A stretch of DNA of 64,000 nucleotides from Chamaecrista fasciculata (Eukaryota; Streptophyta; Magnoliopsida; Fabales; Fabaceae). Of the stretch, positions 24,144-37,793 are shown piece by piece. The notes below the pieces were generated by a model that worked only from the letters and a program-made list of their open reading frames with translations, did no database searches and was not told the DNA's origin. The stretch lies in contig QANZ01003790.1 of the NCBI GenBank assembly GCA_003254925.1, forward strand, positions 27,871 through 91,870. The letters run 5' to 3'. The position numbers and the translations under genes are program-made. Within the stretch, counting starts at the first letter, position 1, and every line of letters begins with the position of its first letter.

Positions 24144-24878
24144 CGTCTTCTTATAATAAAGCAACTATTCGTATTCACTATACGAATAAGGACTTATCTC
24201 ATTTTGTTTTGATTTGATGGCAGCTAGAATCTACAAATATATAAATGAGATATTATAACAGTTGCTTGATTCATCAGCAACAAATTTTCTTTTGCAACCA
24301 TAAAATCTGCATTTAGTAACAATTATTTTGATTTATAGCAGCAGCTTTCTTGTTTGTTACTATAAAAATAAGTTTATACCCGCAGTTGTTATTAAGTTAT
24401 TATAACCTATAATGACAGGGAAATAGCAACACTTTGATTTTCTATTGTAGCAAATATAGCAATGGCCGATATGACTTTACCAGCAGTTTTTTTTTACTTT
24501 TAGCAGCAATTCAACTGCTGCTATACACTTTTTTCTAATAGTTACAGAAAATTGGCTTTGGATCTTTTAAATTTTCCTTGGTAATTATTTTCAGTTGGTT
24601 CTCTCTGAAAATATTTAGAAAACGTAGGATGAACAAAAATGAAAGAAATGTACCGTATACTAACGTTGTGGGATCTCGAAACTGAAGTGTAGTCATTTTC
24701 AAGGTTTCGTTGTGATGGAGTTGACGTTGACAATAATAATTTGTATGTACGGATACTAAAAGGCCAGCATTTGGCTATTCAACGTATTTTGAATTATAGT
24801 CTGTTTAATTACCAATCGAAAAAAAAATACCATTTTCTTTTTTAAAAAAATACAGTTTGTGCATTGTAAAAAAATTAA

Positions 24879-25276
24879 GGGTAAATTACACTTTGGTACC
24901 CAGTGGTTTGATCATATTTCATCTTGGTATCCTATGGTTTAAAAAATAACACTTTGGTATCATGTGGTATTCTTCATTAACACTTTGGTACCCTTTTGGA
25001 GCTATTTTGTAATTTTAACAATAACCAATTTTGTAAAAAATTATATATTGACCCCAATATTTTTCACAAAACTTCAAATAGGTCCCTGGATACATATTAT
25101 CTAGGGACTAAAATGAAAAATTTTAAAAAATTGGAGTCAATATGTAATTTTTGCAAAACTTATTATAGTTAAAATTACAAAATAACTCCAAAGAGTACCA
25201 AAGTGTCAATTTTTAAACCACAAGGTACCAAAGTGAAATATAACCAAACCACAGGATACCAAAGTATAATTTACCT
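24879..25276. mobile_element. GGGTAAATTACACTTTGG foldback element, copy B
   Basis: Same arms and centre as copy A but more diverged, with the right tip TTTACCT instead of TTTACCC. It is flanked by a 9-bp direct repeat AAAAATTAA (24870-24878 and 25277-25285). Non-coding. Confidence 0.85.
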
Positions 25277-25285
25277 AAAAATTAA

Positions 25286-25645
25286 TTAACTCTCGATTGT
25301 ATTAATCCTTAACATGTTGAGGTTAATTTAGGATTTTATCAAAAACACACACATATAGAGAGACATAATTAGGGACATTAAATGTAGAATTAATTAAAGG
25401 TGGATTTATTAATTCAGACCCAAGTTATACATGTATATGGCTTTATTACGTGGAATTAGGGATCGATGTTTGGAAATTTCAAATTTCAAAGTTGGTAAGG
25501 TTTTGTACGTGTGTTTTTTGTTATATATAGTTGGAAATTTGTGCCTTCTTTTTTTCGTTGGAATAATATCATATCATATGCATTGGATTTCATTGGCTGC
25601 TTTGTTGACGTACGTCATTTGATTGCTAAATTTAATGACAAATAG

Positions 25646-25687
<42 letters not shown>

Positions 25688-26962
25688 CTTCTTTCTTCTT
25701 CCCACAATTAACAATTATTAATTATCGTTGCCCTTATCCTACGGCTTCAATTCAATAAATATAAGAGAAAATTTATTATTCTTAAGTTAATAAATTAATT
25801 TTTAAATAATAAAAATATATGACTCCATCTTAAAATTATTATAATAGTCTAATAATTTAACTTTTGAGTTAAATTGAAAAAACAAAAATACTAATTTAAT
25901 ATAAATTTAAGTGTTAAAAAATACACATTCAATTCAAATTTAATTATTGAAAAATTAAAATATTTTGAAAATTGACTCCTATATTTAAATCATTTAAAAA
26001 TTGATTCATTCACACGATATAAATTAAATTTAGAGGCTAAATTTATATTTTTCACTAAAGCCAGTCTGTCTCATTTATGATCGATCATGATAGTCACTAC
26101 CTCTAATTAATATTTGACAATGCTAAAATAATCATTAGTTGGTTGCACTTAATCAGTCTGCATGTTCAGTTTCACCATAACGTATTTTAGGAGCCTCTTA
26201 ATGTAACCTATTAGCTATATATATATGTATATATATATTATCATGTATATATCTTAGCATTACCCATTTTAATTTTATCAACATATATAATATATGAGAT
26301 CTATGTATATATATAAATATATGTATGATGAATATCGTCATTTAATATCTTGGACCAAGAGATTTCTCTTAGTTGCTTCATTATGAGTCGGTACTAATTA
26401 GGAGCCAGCTGCTTAACCTTTTAATTAATCACTAGCTACTGGAACGCCTTTTATATAATGAATTTCCCAAAATATAATACTTCAAATTAAATACAATTAA
26501 TGAAAACTATATAGAAAAAGAAGCTTTCATTAAACTAACTAACAAGTCAATTCGTTCATAACTAGCCCCAGAGGTTATATAAATATATATATAGGTACTG
26601 TCCTCCAACATCAATTAATACAATTAATGTAGCGATCGATTTTAATAATTGCTTAAGCACATATCTCTCTTAACAACTTTGTGATGAGTCATAAGCTTAT
26701 ACGATTTGTATAATTAATTAAGGAATCAAACAAGGCAGCTGATCTCATGGCTTTTATTCTTATATCTTACTAGCTTGTGTTGCTTTTCATTGGGACTACC
26801 ATGTATATATTTATTTATTTTTGCTACCAGTAGGGGGTCTTAATTGATTTGACTAATCAATAATTAACTGATCCACATCTCTTAATTCTAAAACTTATTT
26901 TTTTAATGGACATTTCCATGTTCTACTAAATATTATCTTTAGTAATTTAAACTATATATATA
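25286..26962. other. Intergenic DNA, no gene seen
   Basis: Very AT-rich, with an (AT)n(GA)n tract at about 25646-25687 and many short TATATA runs. Short open frames here lack similarity or plausible splice signals. Confidence 0.4.
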
Positions 26963-27234
26963 CTCCCTCCGTTCCTATATATTTGATGTTTAAGGTATTT
27001 TGGAATACCTAGAAAATGATTAGCTCACCTAGAATGAAGACAAAAATGAGGTAAAAAGACTAAACTATCCCTATTAAATTACTTGGAAAATGTTTATTCA
27101 TTTATGACTCTACTATATTTAATAGGGATAGAATGGTAAAAGAATAATTAATGCTCTCTTGAAGTTATAAAACATCAGATATTTTGGAATAAAAAAAGTT
27201 CTCCAGAAAAGCAAATATTCAGGAACGGAGGGAG
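26963..27234. mobile_element. Stowaway-like MITE
   Basis: The ends are perfectly inverted CTCCCTCCGTTCC and GGAACGGAGGGAG, flanked by TA on both sides. These are the terminal repeat and TA target duplication of Tc1/mariner-related Stowaway MITEs, found across plants. The element is 272 bp and non-coding. Confidence 0.9.
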
Positions 27235-27613
27235 TATATAGCTAGTTATTTATTCAATTAACATGAATATATACGTTGCTTTCTAGCTATTTGACACTGA
27301 AATAAATACATGGTCAACTGAACACATGTACACATATTATTACCTGCTCAATCAGAAACTTCTGGTGGCTGTCTTTTTCTATTTTATTTAATTACTTATT
27401 GTCTTAATTAATTTAGTCCCTTTTCATTTTAACCACCGTATTATTTTAATCTCTACCGACACTGAATTGGTATTTTTAAAATATATGCTATACCAGAGCA
27501 CGTGATATTCACGTCATGACAATACATAGATAAAGAGAGAGTAACGACTCTATTAATTAATATATAATAACCATTTTCAACACTTCAAAGGCTTCATCTA
27601 GCTTTTTTTGCTT

Positions 27614-27649
<36 letters not shown>

Positions 27650-27655
27650 TATATA

Positions 27656-27835
27656 TCTTATATTATATGGCTCCACCCCTTTCTGGTCGTCCATGTTTAA
27701 AACTATAGTCTATGAAATTAAAAATAAGAGAAAATTTACTATTTAGTCTCTCTTTCTTTACTAAGTTAACAATTTAGTCCCTTATTTATTTTACATACAT
27801 ATTTGCGTGCCCGTTAGGACACGCAAAGCCTCTAG
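27656..27835 (+). mobile_element. Short Helitron-like element
   Basis: It starts TC followed by TTATATTATATGGCTCCACC and ends in a hairpin (TTGCGTGCCC, loop GTTA, GGACACGCAA), then GCCTCTAG. The insertion lies between A and T. A TC start, a 3' hairpin and a terminal CTAG are Helitron hallmarks. The element at 63007-63401 shares both ends. It is non-autonomous, with no Rep/helicase. Confidence 0.65.
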
Positions 27836-30169
27836 TATATATATATATGCACAGTAAGTTCGGTAATTTATGCAAATCTTGCTTATAATTAAAAAAAGCT
27901 ATACCTGGCTAGCTAGTGTATATATTAGGGGGTCGAGGTGAGAGACTCTTTGAATTTATATTCAAGAATACATATAATTTAATTTGCTAGGTCACTGAAA
28001 TGGTTGATATAATTAAGAATGAACAAACATATAAGTTAATTCATAAATGATAAATGAGTTAACAAATCCATATTTAAAAGTCTAGTTTAATATGATTAGT
28101 CAATTTATCCTTGAAAAGAAAACTAACTTAAGGGACTAAAATTTATTGGGTCTACGGTTTTTAGAGACTGAAATATATAAATTAAATTGGTTAGCACCGA
28201 ATTATCAACTCGCATAATTTTTAAAAATTAATTTATATGTTTGCTCAAGAGAGAAGGTTTAGCAAATTAATCATACGTGTAAATCGATCCTCATGTGATA
28301 ATTATATATATATATCATTAATATATTTAAGTTTCTAAATAATAAATTGATGGATCGGAATTGGATTTCAGATTCTCTCTTCATTGTCTCATTTTACTTA
28401 CCCTTTAGTTAGGTTGCTGCTACTTTTGTCTTTTTACTTATATCAAATTAACTATTTTAATGAGGCCATTCATATTATTAGCTATAGACATATTTTCTTC
28501 ATCAGGATGGAATAATTAAGAAGATTAGAAACTGATGGAATAATTAAGAATATTATAAATTGTTATTTACAAATCCGCTTGTCTTACTAACTCCCCGCCA
28601 TATAATTCGCGATGTTTTGTCCTATAGTGAATTATTTTAGTTTTATAGAGAAAAGAAAAGAAGAGAATAATTTGTTCTAACCATCTTATAGAACAAATTA
28701 AATCAACTTAATTACAACATTGCTATGTTAATACACCATGTGCATATATCCAAAAGAAATTAATGCAGCACAATTGATTTGAAACACAAAAGTTTATGAT
28801 ATAATGAGTTCAATTATGAGTAGGCAGTTGACGATAGATTAAGAGCTAAAAACACTAACAGATCCATATCCTATATTGTACAGATTCATCATCCAGAAGT
28901 CAGTCTCTCTTGAAATTTTATTTTATTGTCATTACTTTTCATGTAGGGACCCAATTAATTATTAGATGAACGAGCTAGGTATATACACAATGGAACAAGA
29001 CGTATAGATGAATCATATTACTATCTGGCGTTTCATTAAAAAATCATCTTAAAGAAAAATAAATAAATCTTGATTGAAGCCAATGATTTATATTGTTGGT
29101 CAACTAACTACAACTCAACTTTGTATCTCTATCTTTATATATATGTGTGTGTGTGTAAGTGCGCATAAATTAAAGATAAACATATATAGGAAGAATTTTA
29201 ATTATCACTTCAATATTACTCGATCTTCTTTAACTTGAAGCAAAATAAAATCCATGGACACTCTAAGTGGTAAATTAGACTATGTAAATATAATCCCGTA
29301 AAAAAATTGATTCGAAACGTAATGTAAGTGACATGCAAGGATCAATTGAAAGTTGGTTTACAATTAAAGTTAAATTAAAGCAAGATTAATTTATGATGGT
29401 AATTAAAGCAACTATTTAGTATAAATATAAAAGTTAATGCATGCATGCATGTTGGTAATGAAAGATTAGTAGAGTGTCATGCGCTGGAGATTTTAGAAAA
29501 AATGGGAAAGTTAGGAGAAGAGCACATGATGGGTATAAAAATGTGAGATATTAGTGATAATAAAGAGTTTAAAAATATTAGTAAAATCAAGTGGGTGGTG
29601 GAGATGGAGCCGTTGGGGATTAGTATTAAGCTAGGGAGGTTAAGTAGTATTAATTAATAATTAATAATGGCTAATATTAATTGGAAAGCAGGTTGCAACT
29701 TGGGGGGTAGGGAAAGAAAGCAGGTTACAAGTTGAAGTTAAGAATAGTCGTCGTTTGGTGTAAGAAGTTTAAAGCGGTGAGTGTTGTTGTTTTGTGGTGC
29801 TTTTAGTCAAAGGGCCCACAAAATTTGATATATGCTTATATTATGGTAATGCTGTCCCATACATGCATGTCTTCTTATATTTTGTGTGTGTGTGGGTGTG
29901 TGTGATGCCTTAGCTTATATTACACTCTATGTCTCTATCTCATTTTTCATTATATATATAACTTGATTTACCGTTGGGAGAATAAATGTGATCCTCCTAT
30001 ATTACGGTTGGGATTCACACAAGGTTTAGATAAAAAAAAATATGTTAACAGTAACACGTATTGGGCACCTTGGGTTTTAGATTAAACGTGAAAAAATAAT
30101 GGTCAAAGGGTCATTTTGGTCCTAAAAATATGCCTTAATGTTCATTTTCGTCCATTATGTTTCAAAATA
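27836..30169. other. Intergenic DNA, no gene seen
   Basis: AT-rich stretch with short microsatellites, for example GTGTGTG near 29144 and 29885. I found no coding, RNA or structured repeat signal that I can defend. Confidence 0.35.
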
Positions 30170-30536
30170 GGGTAAATTACACTTTGGTACCCTGTGATAT
30201 TCTTCATTAATACTTTGGTACCGTTTGGAGTTATTTTGTAATTTTAACCATAACAAATTTTGCATAAATTACATATTGACCCCAAATTTTTTAAAAAATT
30301 ACAAATAGGTCCTTGGATACATATTATCTAGGGACTAAAATGAAAACTTTAAAAAAAATTTGGGGTCAATATGTAATTTTTTACAAAATTGTTATGGTTA
30401 AAATTACAAAATAGCTCCAAAGGGTACCAAAGTGTTGATGAAGAATACCACAGGGTACCAAAGTGTCAAGTTTCAAATCACAGGGTACCAAAATGAAATA
30501 CGGTCAAACTACAGGGTACCAAAGTGTAATTTACCC
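30170..30536. mobile_element. GGGTAAATTACACTTTGG foldback element, copy C
   Basis: The left arm lacks one of the CTGTGGTTTG-containing blocks, so the arms are unequal. The 9-bp direct repeat TTCAAAATA (30161-30169 and 30537-30545) is perfect. It is inserted in another inverted-repeat element whose halves (TTTTGGTCCTAAA blocks) lie at about 30110-30160 and 30546-30760. Confidence 0.88.
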
Positions 30537-32064
30537 TTCAAAATATTCAAATTGATCTTAAATGTTGGCAAAATGATTCATTTTGGTCCTAAATATTGGT
30601 AAAATGTTTCATTTTGGTCCCAAACTATTGAATTTGGTCATATTCATCTCGTCTCTCATTTCAAGTTCAAAGTACTTGTTAAGAGGAATTCGTAGCTCTG
30701 AATTCGTCGCATTTGTATTTAAAACGTGAGAGATATGATCAACTTTGATAGAAAACTCACATTTTTTTTATCTTTTTTCAAAAAAAATAGGTACAAATAT
30801 TTTGTCCATCTTTAAATTTTATATTAGTTTTTAATTTTATCTCTTAAGATTATTTATTGTCAATTTCGTTCTCAAAATCTTACATTTTCATCGATTTTAT
30901 TATATATTTACCTTCATCTAATAAATCAATAACAGATTTTATCGTGATTTTAAATTTGAGTTAAAATTTAATTTTTTTCTAACAATCTTATATTACATCA
31001 TGAAATCTATCATTACAAAATCAATCCAAATATAATTTTTTTAAAAAAATTAATAGTAAACTAATTTTGGAGAAGAAATTAAAAATAATATAAAATTTAA
31101 AGACCAAAAGAATAGTTTTAGCTAAAACATAAATAAAAGAATGAGTGAAAGAGAGGCTAACGATTCTTTTACCTATCTGTAGACAAATTAAATATGTAGA
31201 GTTCTAATTAATAAATGCACGCATTTTTATGACCACTTGGTTTCCCTTGTAATAAGGGATTATGTTAGTTAAAATAAATAATTAATATGTTTGGACACAT
31301 TTAATGTTTAATGTAGAGTCATCAGATTTGTCTACCCCATCCGGCCATTCGTTCATTTTGCTCACTAAATTCATAAATAATATTAACATTTTGTATTTGA
31401 ATCTCAAACAAATATTTTTATGAAATATGAAAATTGAAATCTCATCTATTTTCTTTCTTTTCTATGAAGAGGAGAGAGGTTATGTTAAGCGAATGAATTG
31501 GAAAAATGTAGAATTAATGATCATGCATCCAAATGAAAAGACTGCTTGCTTGTTTATCTTGCCTTTTTATTTTACCAAATAAATTCTATGAAGTAGGTGA
31601 AGATGCTTTGAGTTATTAAAAAATTAAGAAGAAAAAATGTAGTTTTGAATTTTGATGATTATTATTTATTACAGTGTTGATTGCGATTGTAAATTTGTAA
31701 TTCAGTGTCTGTCAATACAAACAATTAGTGTGATGTGATACTGTATGATGCCACTATGAAATTGGCAAGTGTTTCTTCAGGAGCGTTTAGTTTCAATTTC
31801 AAACTTCAGTTTTGTTTCAAAGAAAAAATAAAAGCTTTTTGAAAAACTATCGTACGGATATTTGAAGAAATCATTAGCCAAATTTCAATTTACAATAGCT
31901 TTCATCAAATTATGTGAACTTTGAAATTTCTAATCACTTTTACATTTTTTTAAAAAAAAATGTTTTGGATAATTGAGTAACACTAGCTATATAAAAAAAT
32001 AATTATTGGGGTTAATCATAATTATTGATTAAGATGAGTTTATAAAAATTAGAACTCTTAAGAG

Positions 32065-32599
32065 CAGGGGCGGACTTCGGGGGACTGGATCGGATCCATA
32101 GAACGAATCGCACTTTTACCACTAAACTATACCCACTCCAATGCGATTATTGTATATAAATGGATCATTTTCGATTTAAATGAATATATTTTTATTAATA
32201 ATATAATAAATTTTTGAATATATAACAAAATTTTTACAACACATATTATTTTAGTCAACTTACATGCAACATTACATATATAGTTTAGTGGTGGCCCCTC
32301 TAACTATTGAATTTCATATCTCTCTTGTTTGTTGATGACTCTAATTGAGTAAAGAAAAAACTCATCAAATTTAACACGTAGCTCTGATTTCATCGCGTTC
32401 GGGATTAAAATGAGAGAGATATGATCATATTCAATAGTTATGAACCAACTATGAAACTTTTAAGAAATATTAAAGACTAAAAAGGAACAAAAAAAGTTAA
32501 GGATCAAAATGAAACTTTAGATAAATATGAGAGACCAAAATAAAATTTTGGCTAAAAAATATACTGGTCCCCGAACTAAAAATCTTGGTTCCGCACCTG
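32065..32599. mobile_element. hAT-like non-autonomous element, 8-bp target duplication
   Basis: Left end CAGGGGCGGACTTCGGGGG, right end GGTTCCGCACCTG. A perfect 8-bp direct repeat CTTAAGAG flanks it (32057-32064 and 32600-32607). The interior from about 32290 contains a half-copy of the 501-1246 family (ATTTCATCGCGTTC, ATTCAATAGTTATGAACC), so it carries or acquired another element. Non-coding. Confidence 0.88.
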
Positions 32600-34222
32600 C
32601 TTAAGAGTTTGAAATTTTTATTATTTAATTATTTTAAAACTTATATTTTATTTTAAAACTAATATAAAATATTTTTTATGATTATGTACAAATCTCAAGA
32701 TAATATTTAATAATAAAGGATATTCATAATATTCTTTTTTTTTATTATTATTATCTTAAATAGGGGTGGCCCATGTATGCATGTTCCCTAATAAGTTGCC
32801 AATTTAAACATTTAAAAATAACTGAAATGTGGTCATTGATTGATGTTTTTGATTTGTCCACGCTCCACATGGCCACCAAGTCTAAAGTTATTGTCTTTTC
32901 CTATGACTTTTTTTTAGTTATTTTTTCACTTTTTGCTTTAATTTTTTTTTCCTAATGAAATTTTGTTGTATCGATTTTTTTTTTGGTCAGATATCGATCT
33001 TTTTGTTGCCTTCATGTTTTTCCCCCAATACAATTTTTAACCTCTGATTTTTTTTTTTATCAAGATAAAAAATAGTTCATCATTGTACTCGAGAATCCAC
33101 AAGAAAACCAAAATCTTATACATACTAGATACATACATATATACAAGTGCATTCTATAACATTATGGTGCTAATTATGTTTTTTTTAGGATCTAAAGAAG
33201 GGTGCATTATGAGAACTTTTCAGGAAGTTATTTATTATAGTACTTTCTCGCCCAAACACACTTAACTGTAGAATTCTGATGGGATCCGATGCATTAGTGC
33301 TAGTGTGATCGCACCTCTAATTGTACTTTTATCTCTTGTTTTTCTTCTTTCTTTTTTAATTTGTGCTTTGATCTTCCTTTCATAATCTTCCATGTCTTTT
33401 TTTAATTATTTTTAGCAATGATTTCAGAAGTTGAATTAGGTCTAGTTTAATTTTTAATTGATAATCCTATTAAGTACAGTCTTTTTTCCCCTCCTTTTCA
33501 TTTCAAAAATGAAAGAAAATGGGGTAGAGAAATAAATAGATAATTTATCTAGACGTGATTTGGGTGTCATGCTTGTAATAAATTTTAAAGAGAAAAAGTT
33601 TGTGAGCTACTCAAAATACTGAAATAGCATATTTGCATCTTCTAATATATTTTTTTTGGCCTGATTTGCATATTCTAATATGATAATTATCAAGTGTTTA
33701 CTAAAAAGATAAATTGAGCTTATTTTGTGTCCTTTTAAAATATGTTAAATTATGAAAATGACAAATATATAGTGACTTCAACAATATTCGCCAAAGATTT
33801 AACTTGCAGAATTGTGTGACAGCTAATTATTGAAAGCATGACGCCTTCATCACTCAACCGTTCTTTAATTGAACGTTGCATCACCAAACATTGAATTTAA
33901 CATTTTTTTTGTTACTAAAGTATTTAAATTTTTTACAACTAATTAAATTACACTATTATAATTAGTTGGCATGCTTAATTCTATCACTCTACTAACTAAC
34001 CTATTTATCTAAGAATAATAATAGCCCACTTATTTAGTTTCCGTTATTAGCCCTAATTTGTCGTTCAATGAATGTAAAGTTAATCCCATAATAATATGAT
34101 GTAATTTTCTAAACTAATCATTATAAGTCATAGCTACTTTATCTTTGGCGTATATGGTTTTAAGAATCTTCTGGTGTTAAGCTAAAGTGACGAAAAAATC
34201 CTCACAATTGATGAATTGAAAG

Positions 34223-34542
34223 TTATGAAGTATGGACACTTTATTTTGAGAGCGTGTTACACGTGTCCGTATTCGACATCCACACGACACATATTTATAA
34301 ATTTTAAAATATAAAATTATTTTTTTGTGACGTTAATATGAAAAATAATAAAAGATAATGACATATATAACATATATTATAAATAAATATTATAATTTTA
34401 AAAGTTTTCATCAAAATTTATAAATTTTCAATTATTTGTATATGTTAATATATATTATGTCATGTAAGTTTAAGAATTTGACGTATCGATGTGTCCATGT
34501 CCATATCGTGTTCTATATTCGTCTCAATGTCCATGCTTCATG
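34223..34542 (-). repeat. Reversed, diverged copy of the CTATGAAGCATGGACACT MITE family
   Basis: The left end is TTATGAAGTATGGACACTTT and the right end is GTCCATGCTTCATG. The internal order (GTTACACGTGTCCG, then CACACGACACATATTTATA, then TATCGTGTTCTATATTCG) is the reverse of the copies at 54.9 and 55.4 kb. No matching 8-bp flanks were found. Confidence 0.6.
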
Positions 34543-34887
34543 CAAACATGTCCACCAATATTGAAATTCGCCACCAATTTATTTGGTATCCTATGTTATT
34601 ATTGGATTTCATTTCATCCCACTCTAATTACCGATAGTAAATTAAATAGCACTTCATTTTAAATGGTTAGCTTGTCAAAGAAAGGACGACATTTTTCACC
34701 TCACTGTTAAACGCCTTGCCCTTCACTGCAAATATATAAAGGTCCATACATCTTTTAGCGAAGATTACTATTTATTGCATTTTGAAATTTCAAAACTTTT
34801 GAAGCTATTAGTCACGCATCATCAACCTTTGGGTATGTTAATGGTCTGATCAAACTATCAAAGTATGATTTTGACAAGTTTTAATTT

Positions 34888-35283
34888 GGATAAATTACAT
34901 TTTGATACCCTATAGTTTGGTCATATTTCACTTTGATACCCTGTAGTTTAAAAAATGACACTTTGGTACCCTGGGGTATTTTCCATTAACACTTTGGTAC
35001 TCTTTGGAGTTTTGTAATTTTAACCATAACAAATTTTACAAAAATTACATATTGACCCCCACAAAATTTTCAGAAAATTATAAATAGGTCCCTAGATACA
35101 TATTATCTAGGGACTAAAATGAAAACTTTAAAAAAATTTTGGGGTCAATATGTAATTTTTGTAAAATTTGTTATGGTTAAAATTACAAAATAGCTCAAAA
35201 TGGTACCAAAGTGTTAATGAGAATATCACATTGCACCAAAGTGTCACTTTTTAAACCACAGGGTACCAAAGTATAATTTACCC
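34888..35283. mobile_element. GGGTAAATTACACTTTGG foldback element, copy D
   Basis: The arms begin GGATAAATTACATTTTGATA and end GTATAATTTACCC; the centre contains GTCCCTAGATACATATTATC. The 9-bp flanks TTTTAATTT and AATTAATTT match at seven of nine positions, consistent with an older insertion. Confidence 0.8.
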
Positions 35284-37110
35284 AATTAATTTTGAAGTGA
35301 AGAGTCTACCTTTCATAAACAACAACTAATTCTAACAGCTTTTAATTATCAAATTCAATGATGACTTTCAGGCCAAAAGAAGCATGACTGAGAGTATTAT
35401 TTTACATGATCGTTCTTGTCGGTTATGTATGATATACAACCATACTAGTATTCTTTGAAATGGAGGAATAAAAAATGATTAAATAAGCCGCCCATTTATT
35501 CAATGTGTTTTTCCTCCTTTGTTTGTTTTTTTTTTGGGGTGGCTCAATTATGGAGACAAAACATAGAAAAGGACACATCCTTTTAATTCGTCATCCTACA
35601 AAATAAAGATTTAGGGACTATATAATAAAGATATTCCATAATCTTATTGCTTCAAAGGGGCCATCTGTCTATTATTTCCTACTCTACTGGTGCCCACAAT
35701 AGACCTGCCCTTGTTCTACTTTTCAGTTTCTATTTGTTCAGTTCAGTTCAGTGTATACTTCTAGATTATTCAGACTATAATGTCTCTTTTAAGGGTGGTT
35801 GTTATTTGCTGTTTGTGGACATTAGTAGTTCTTACGGATTCTTTGTATTTTTGTTCTCAATTTCGACGAACGAAAATGCCAAGACTTGAAGATAACCCAC
35901 TTCATGTGTGACCACTATTAATCAATCAGTTCAGCTTTAGTGGATTAGTGATATTAGTGATGTTACTAAATACTGATTGCATAATAGGATGCACACAGCA
36001 TTCTGATCCAAGAGCCTCCTCTACTAAAAAATAAGTTCAAAAAGAAAACTTTGGGATCGAGGACCGTTAAATACCCAACAAGCAAATAGAAGTTATAAGA
36101 TCCTATTAAGTTTAAGGCCGTGGCAGGAATTTAAAGACCATGACCTAAAAAGAAAAGAAAATAAAAGAAAAAAGTTGAGGCCCTGAGAAGCTGTTTAACA
36201 TGACTGAAATCTTATCTCATCACAGCTAGCCCTGGGGCATGTCCAACAAGAAATTATGAAATTGGGACTTCCAAAAAAAGAACACTTTTAAGTTTTAAGG
36301 GACTTTAACTATATTGTGTTGTTTGATATTTCAATTAATACCTAAACACTTGTACAACATCCATGAGTAAACTATTCCTGATTACAAATGAAAAAAATTA
36401 TACTACCAAAAAAATGGAAGTTAGAAAATGTAGCCTAGTACCTTGGAATCGGAAAAAAGGTAGACGCCTACTTTTCTTACACTGGATTTACATGGCACAT
36501 GATATCTAACAATTATTGTTTCACATTTGCTTCATCTCACATTGATTCTTGAAAAAAGGAAAAAAAAAAAAAAACTAATTCTAATCAGAGATCAGAAACA
36601 CAAGGTAAACGAAACCTCTCCGCCAAACACCAAACAGCAAGGGGCATTCATCAATCCCTTTCTGACAAGGCTATCAAGGAGCTGAAAAGCAGTAAAGAAA
36701 ATAATGTAAGGTCTTTGCATCATCATTACACATACATTTGAGGAAAGGTAATACATGCCATAACAACCACATAGCAACAGAATAGACGTAGTTATAAAAT
36801 CCCAGACAAACAAATGATTAATTTCAAAGTGCCAATTTGATCAAGAATATCATATGGCAGATTATGTTAACAGTGTAGCTAGGTTACCGGAATGAATTCG
36901 AATTGCCAAATCACTATGGTATAAATTTCTACCAAAAATAAATAGTTTCATAGCATATTGGGGCACCCAGATACGAGTCAATTAAGACTGCCAACACAAA
37001 CATGAAACTTAAAAAATTAGAAGATTCAATAAATAAATTAAAGATAAGCGTCATTGCTATCAGAACAAAACTAATGCTTCCATGAAATTTAGAAAAAAAA
37101 TTTCAAAAAG

Positions 37111-37744
37111 TTAGAACTTACGAGAAATATACTGTATAATCCATCCAATAAAAGGGATATGGTAGAGGAAGATTTTGATAGATGACCCGAAACCACTGCA
37201 ACCACAACCAAAACCAATGCGTCATTGAAGAGCATAGTATGCTTAGTTCCCAACATGCAATAAACATCATAGATTTGAAGATGGAACAAAATTCATGCTT
37301 TTGAGACCAAGCCTGAATTCAATTTGGGCCAAGATCAAGCTTTATTTAGTCATTTATTTTCAAAGGCTCAAGTTTGGCCCAAATCATAAGATCATGAATT
37401 TTTAACAGTTATTAAAACCCATTTTTTCTTTAATTGAAAGCTTCAACTTCTTTTTTTTTGTACATCATTGAAAGTTTCAACTTGATATGTTTTTTTATAA
37501 AAATAAGTAGTGCTCTTCAGGCTGGGATAGGGCCTGAAAATTAATTTTGAAACCAGGCCAAATCCAGGCCTAAAAGTTTGTATATGCCGGTCCATGTCAA
37601 GTATTATCAGTATTCTGAAGTTTGAGGAACCATTAATAACCTGAAGAGAACAACACAACCGTATGCTTCAAGCACTATACCAACTACTGGCCACCTAACG
37701 AAAATGAAGAACAGCCCTAGAATAAAAGACGCAGAACCCTGCAA

Positions 37745-37793
<49 letters not shown>

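Noticed and set aside
24230..24560. Possible CACTA-transposon end (GCAGC-rich subterminal repeats near TTTTTTCTAATAGTT)
   Set aside because: No CACTA terminus, partner end or 3-bp duplication could be found; the evidence is too thin.
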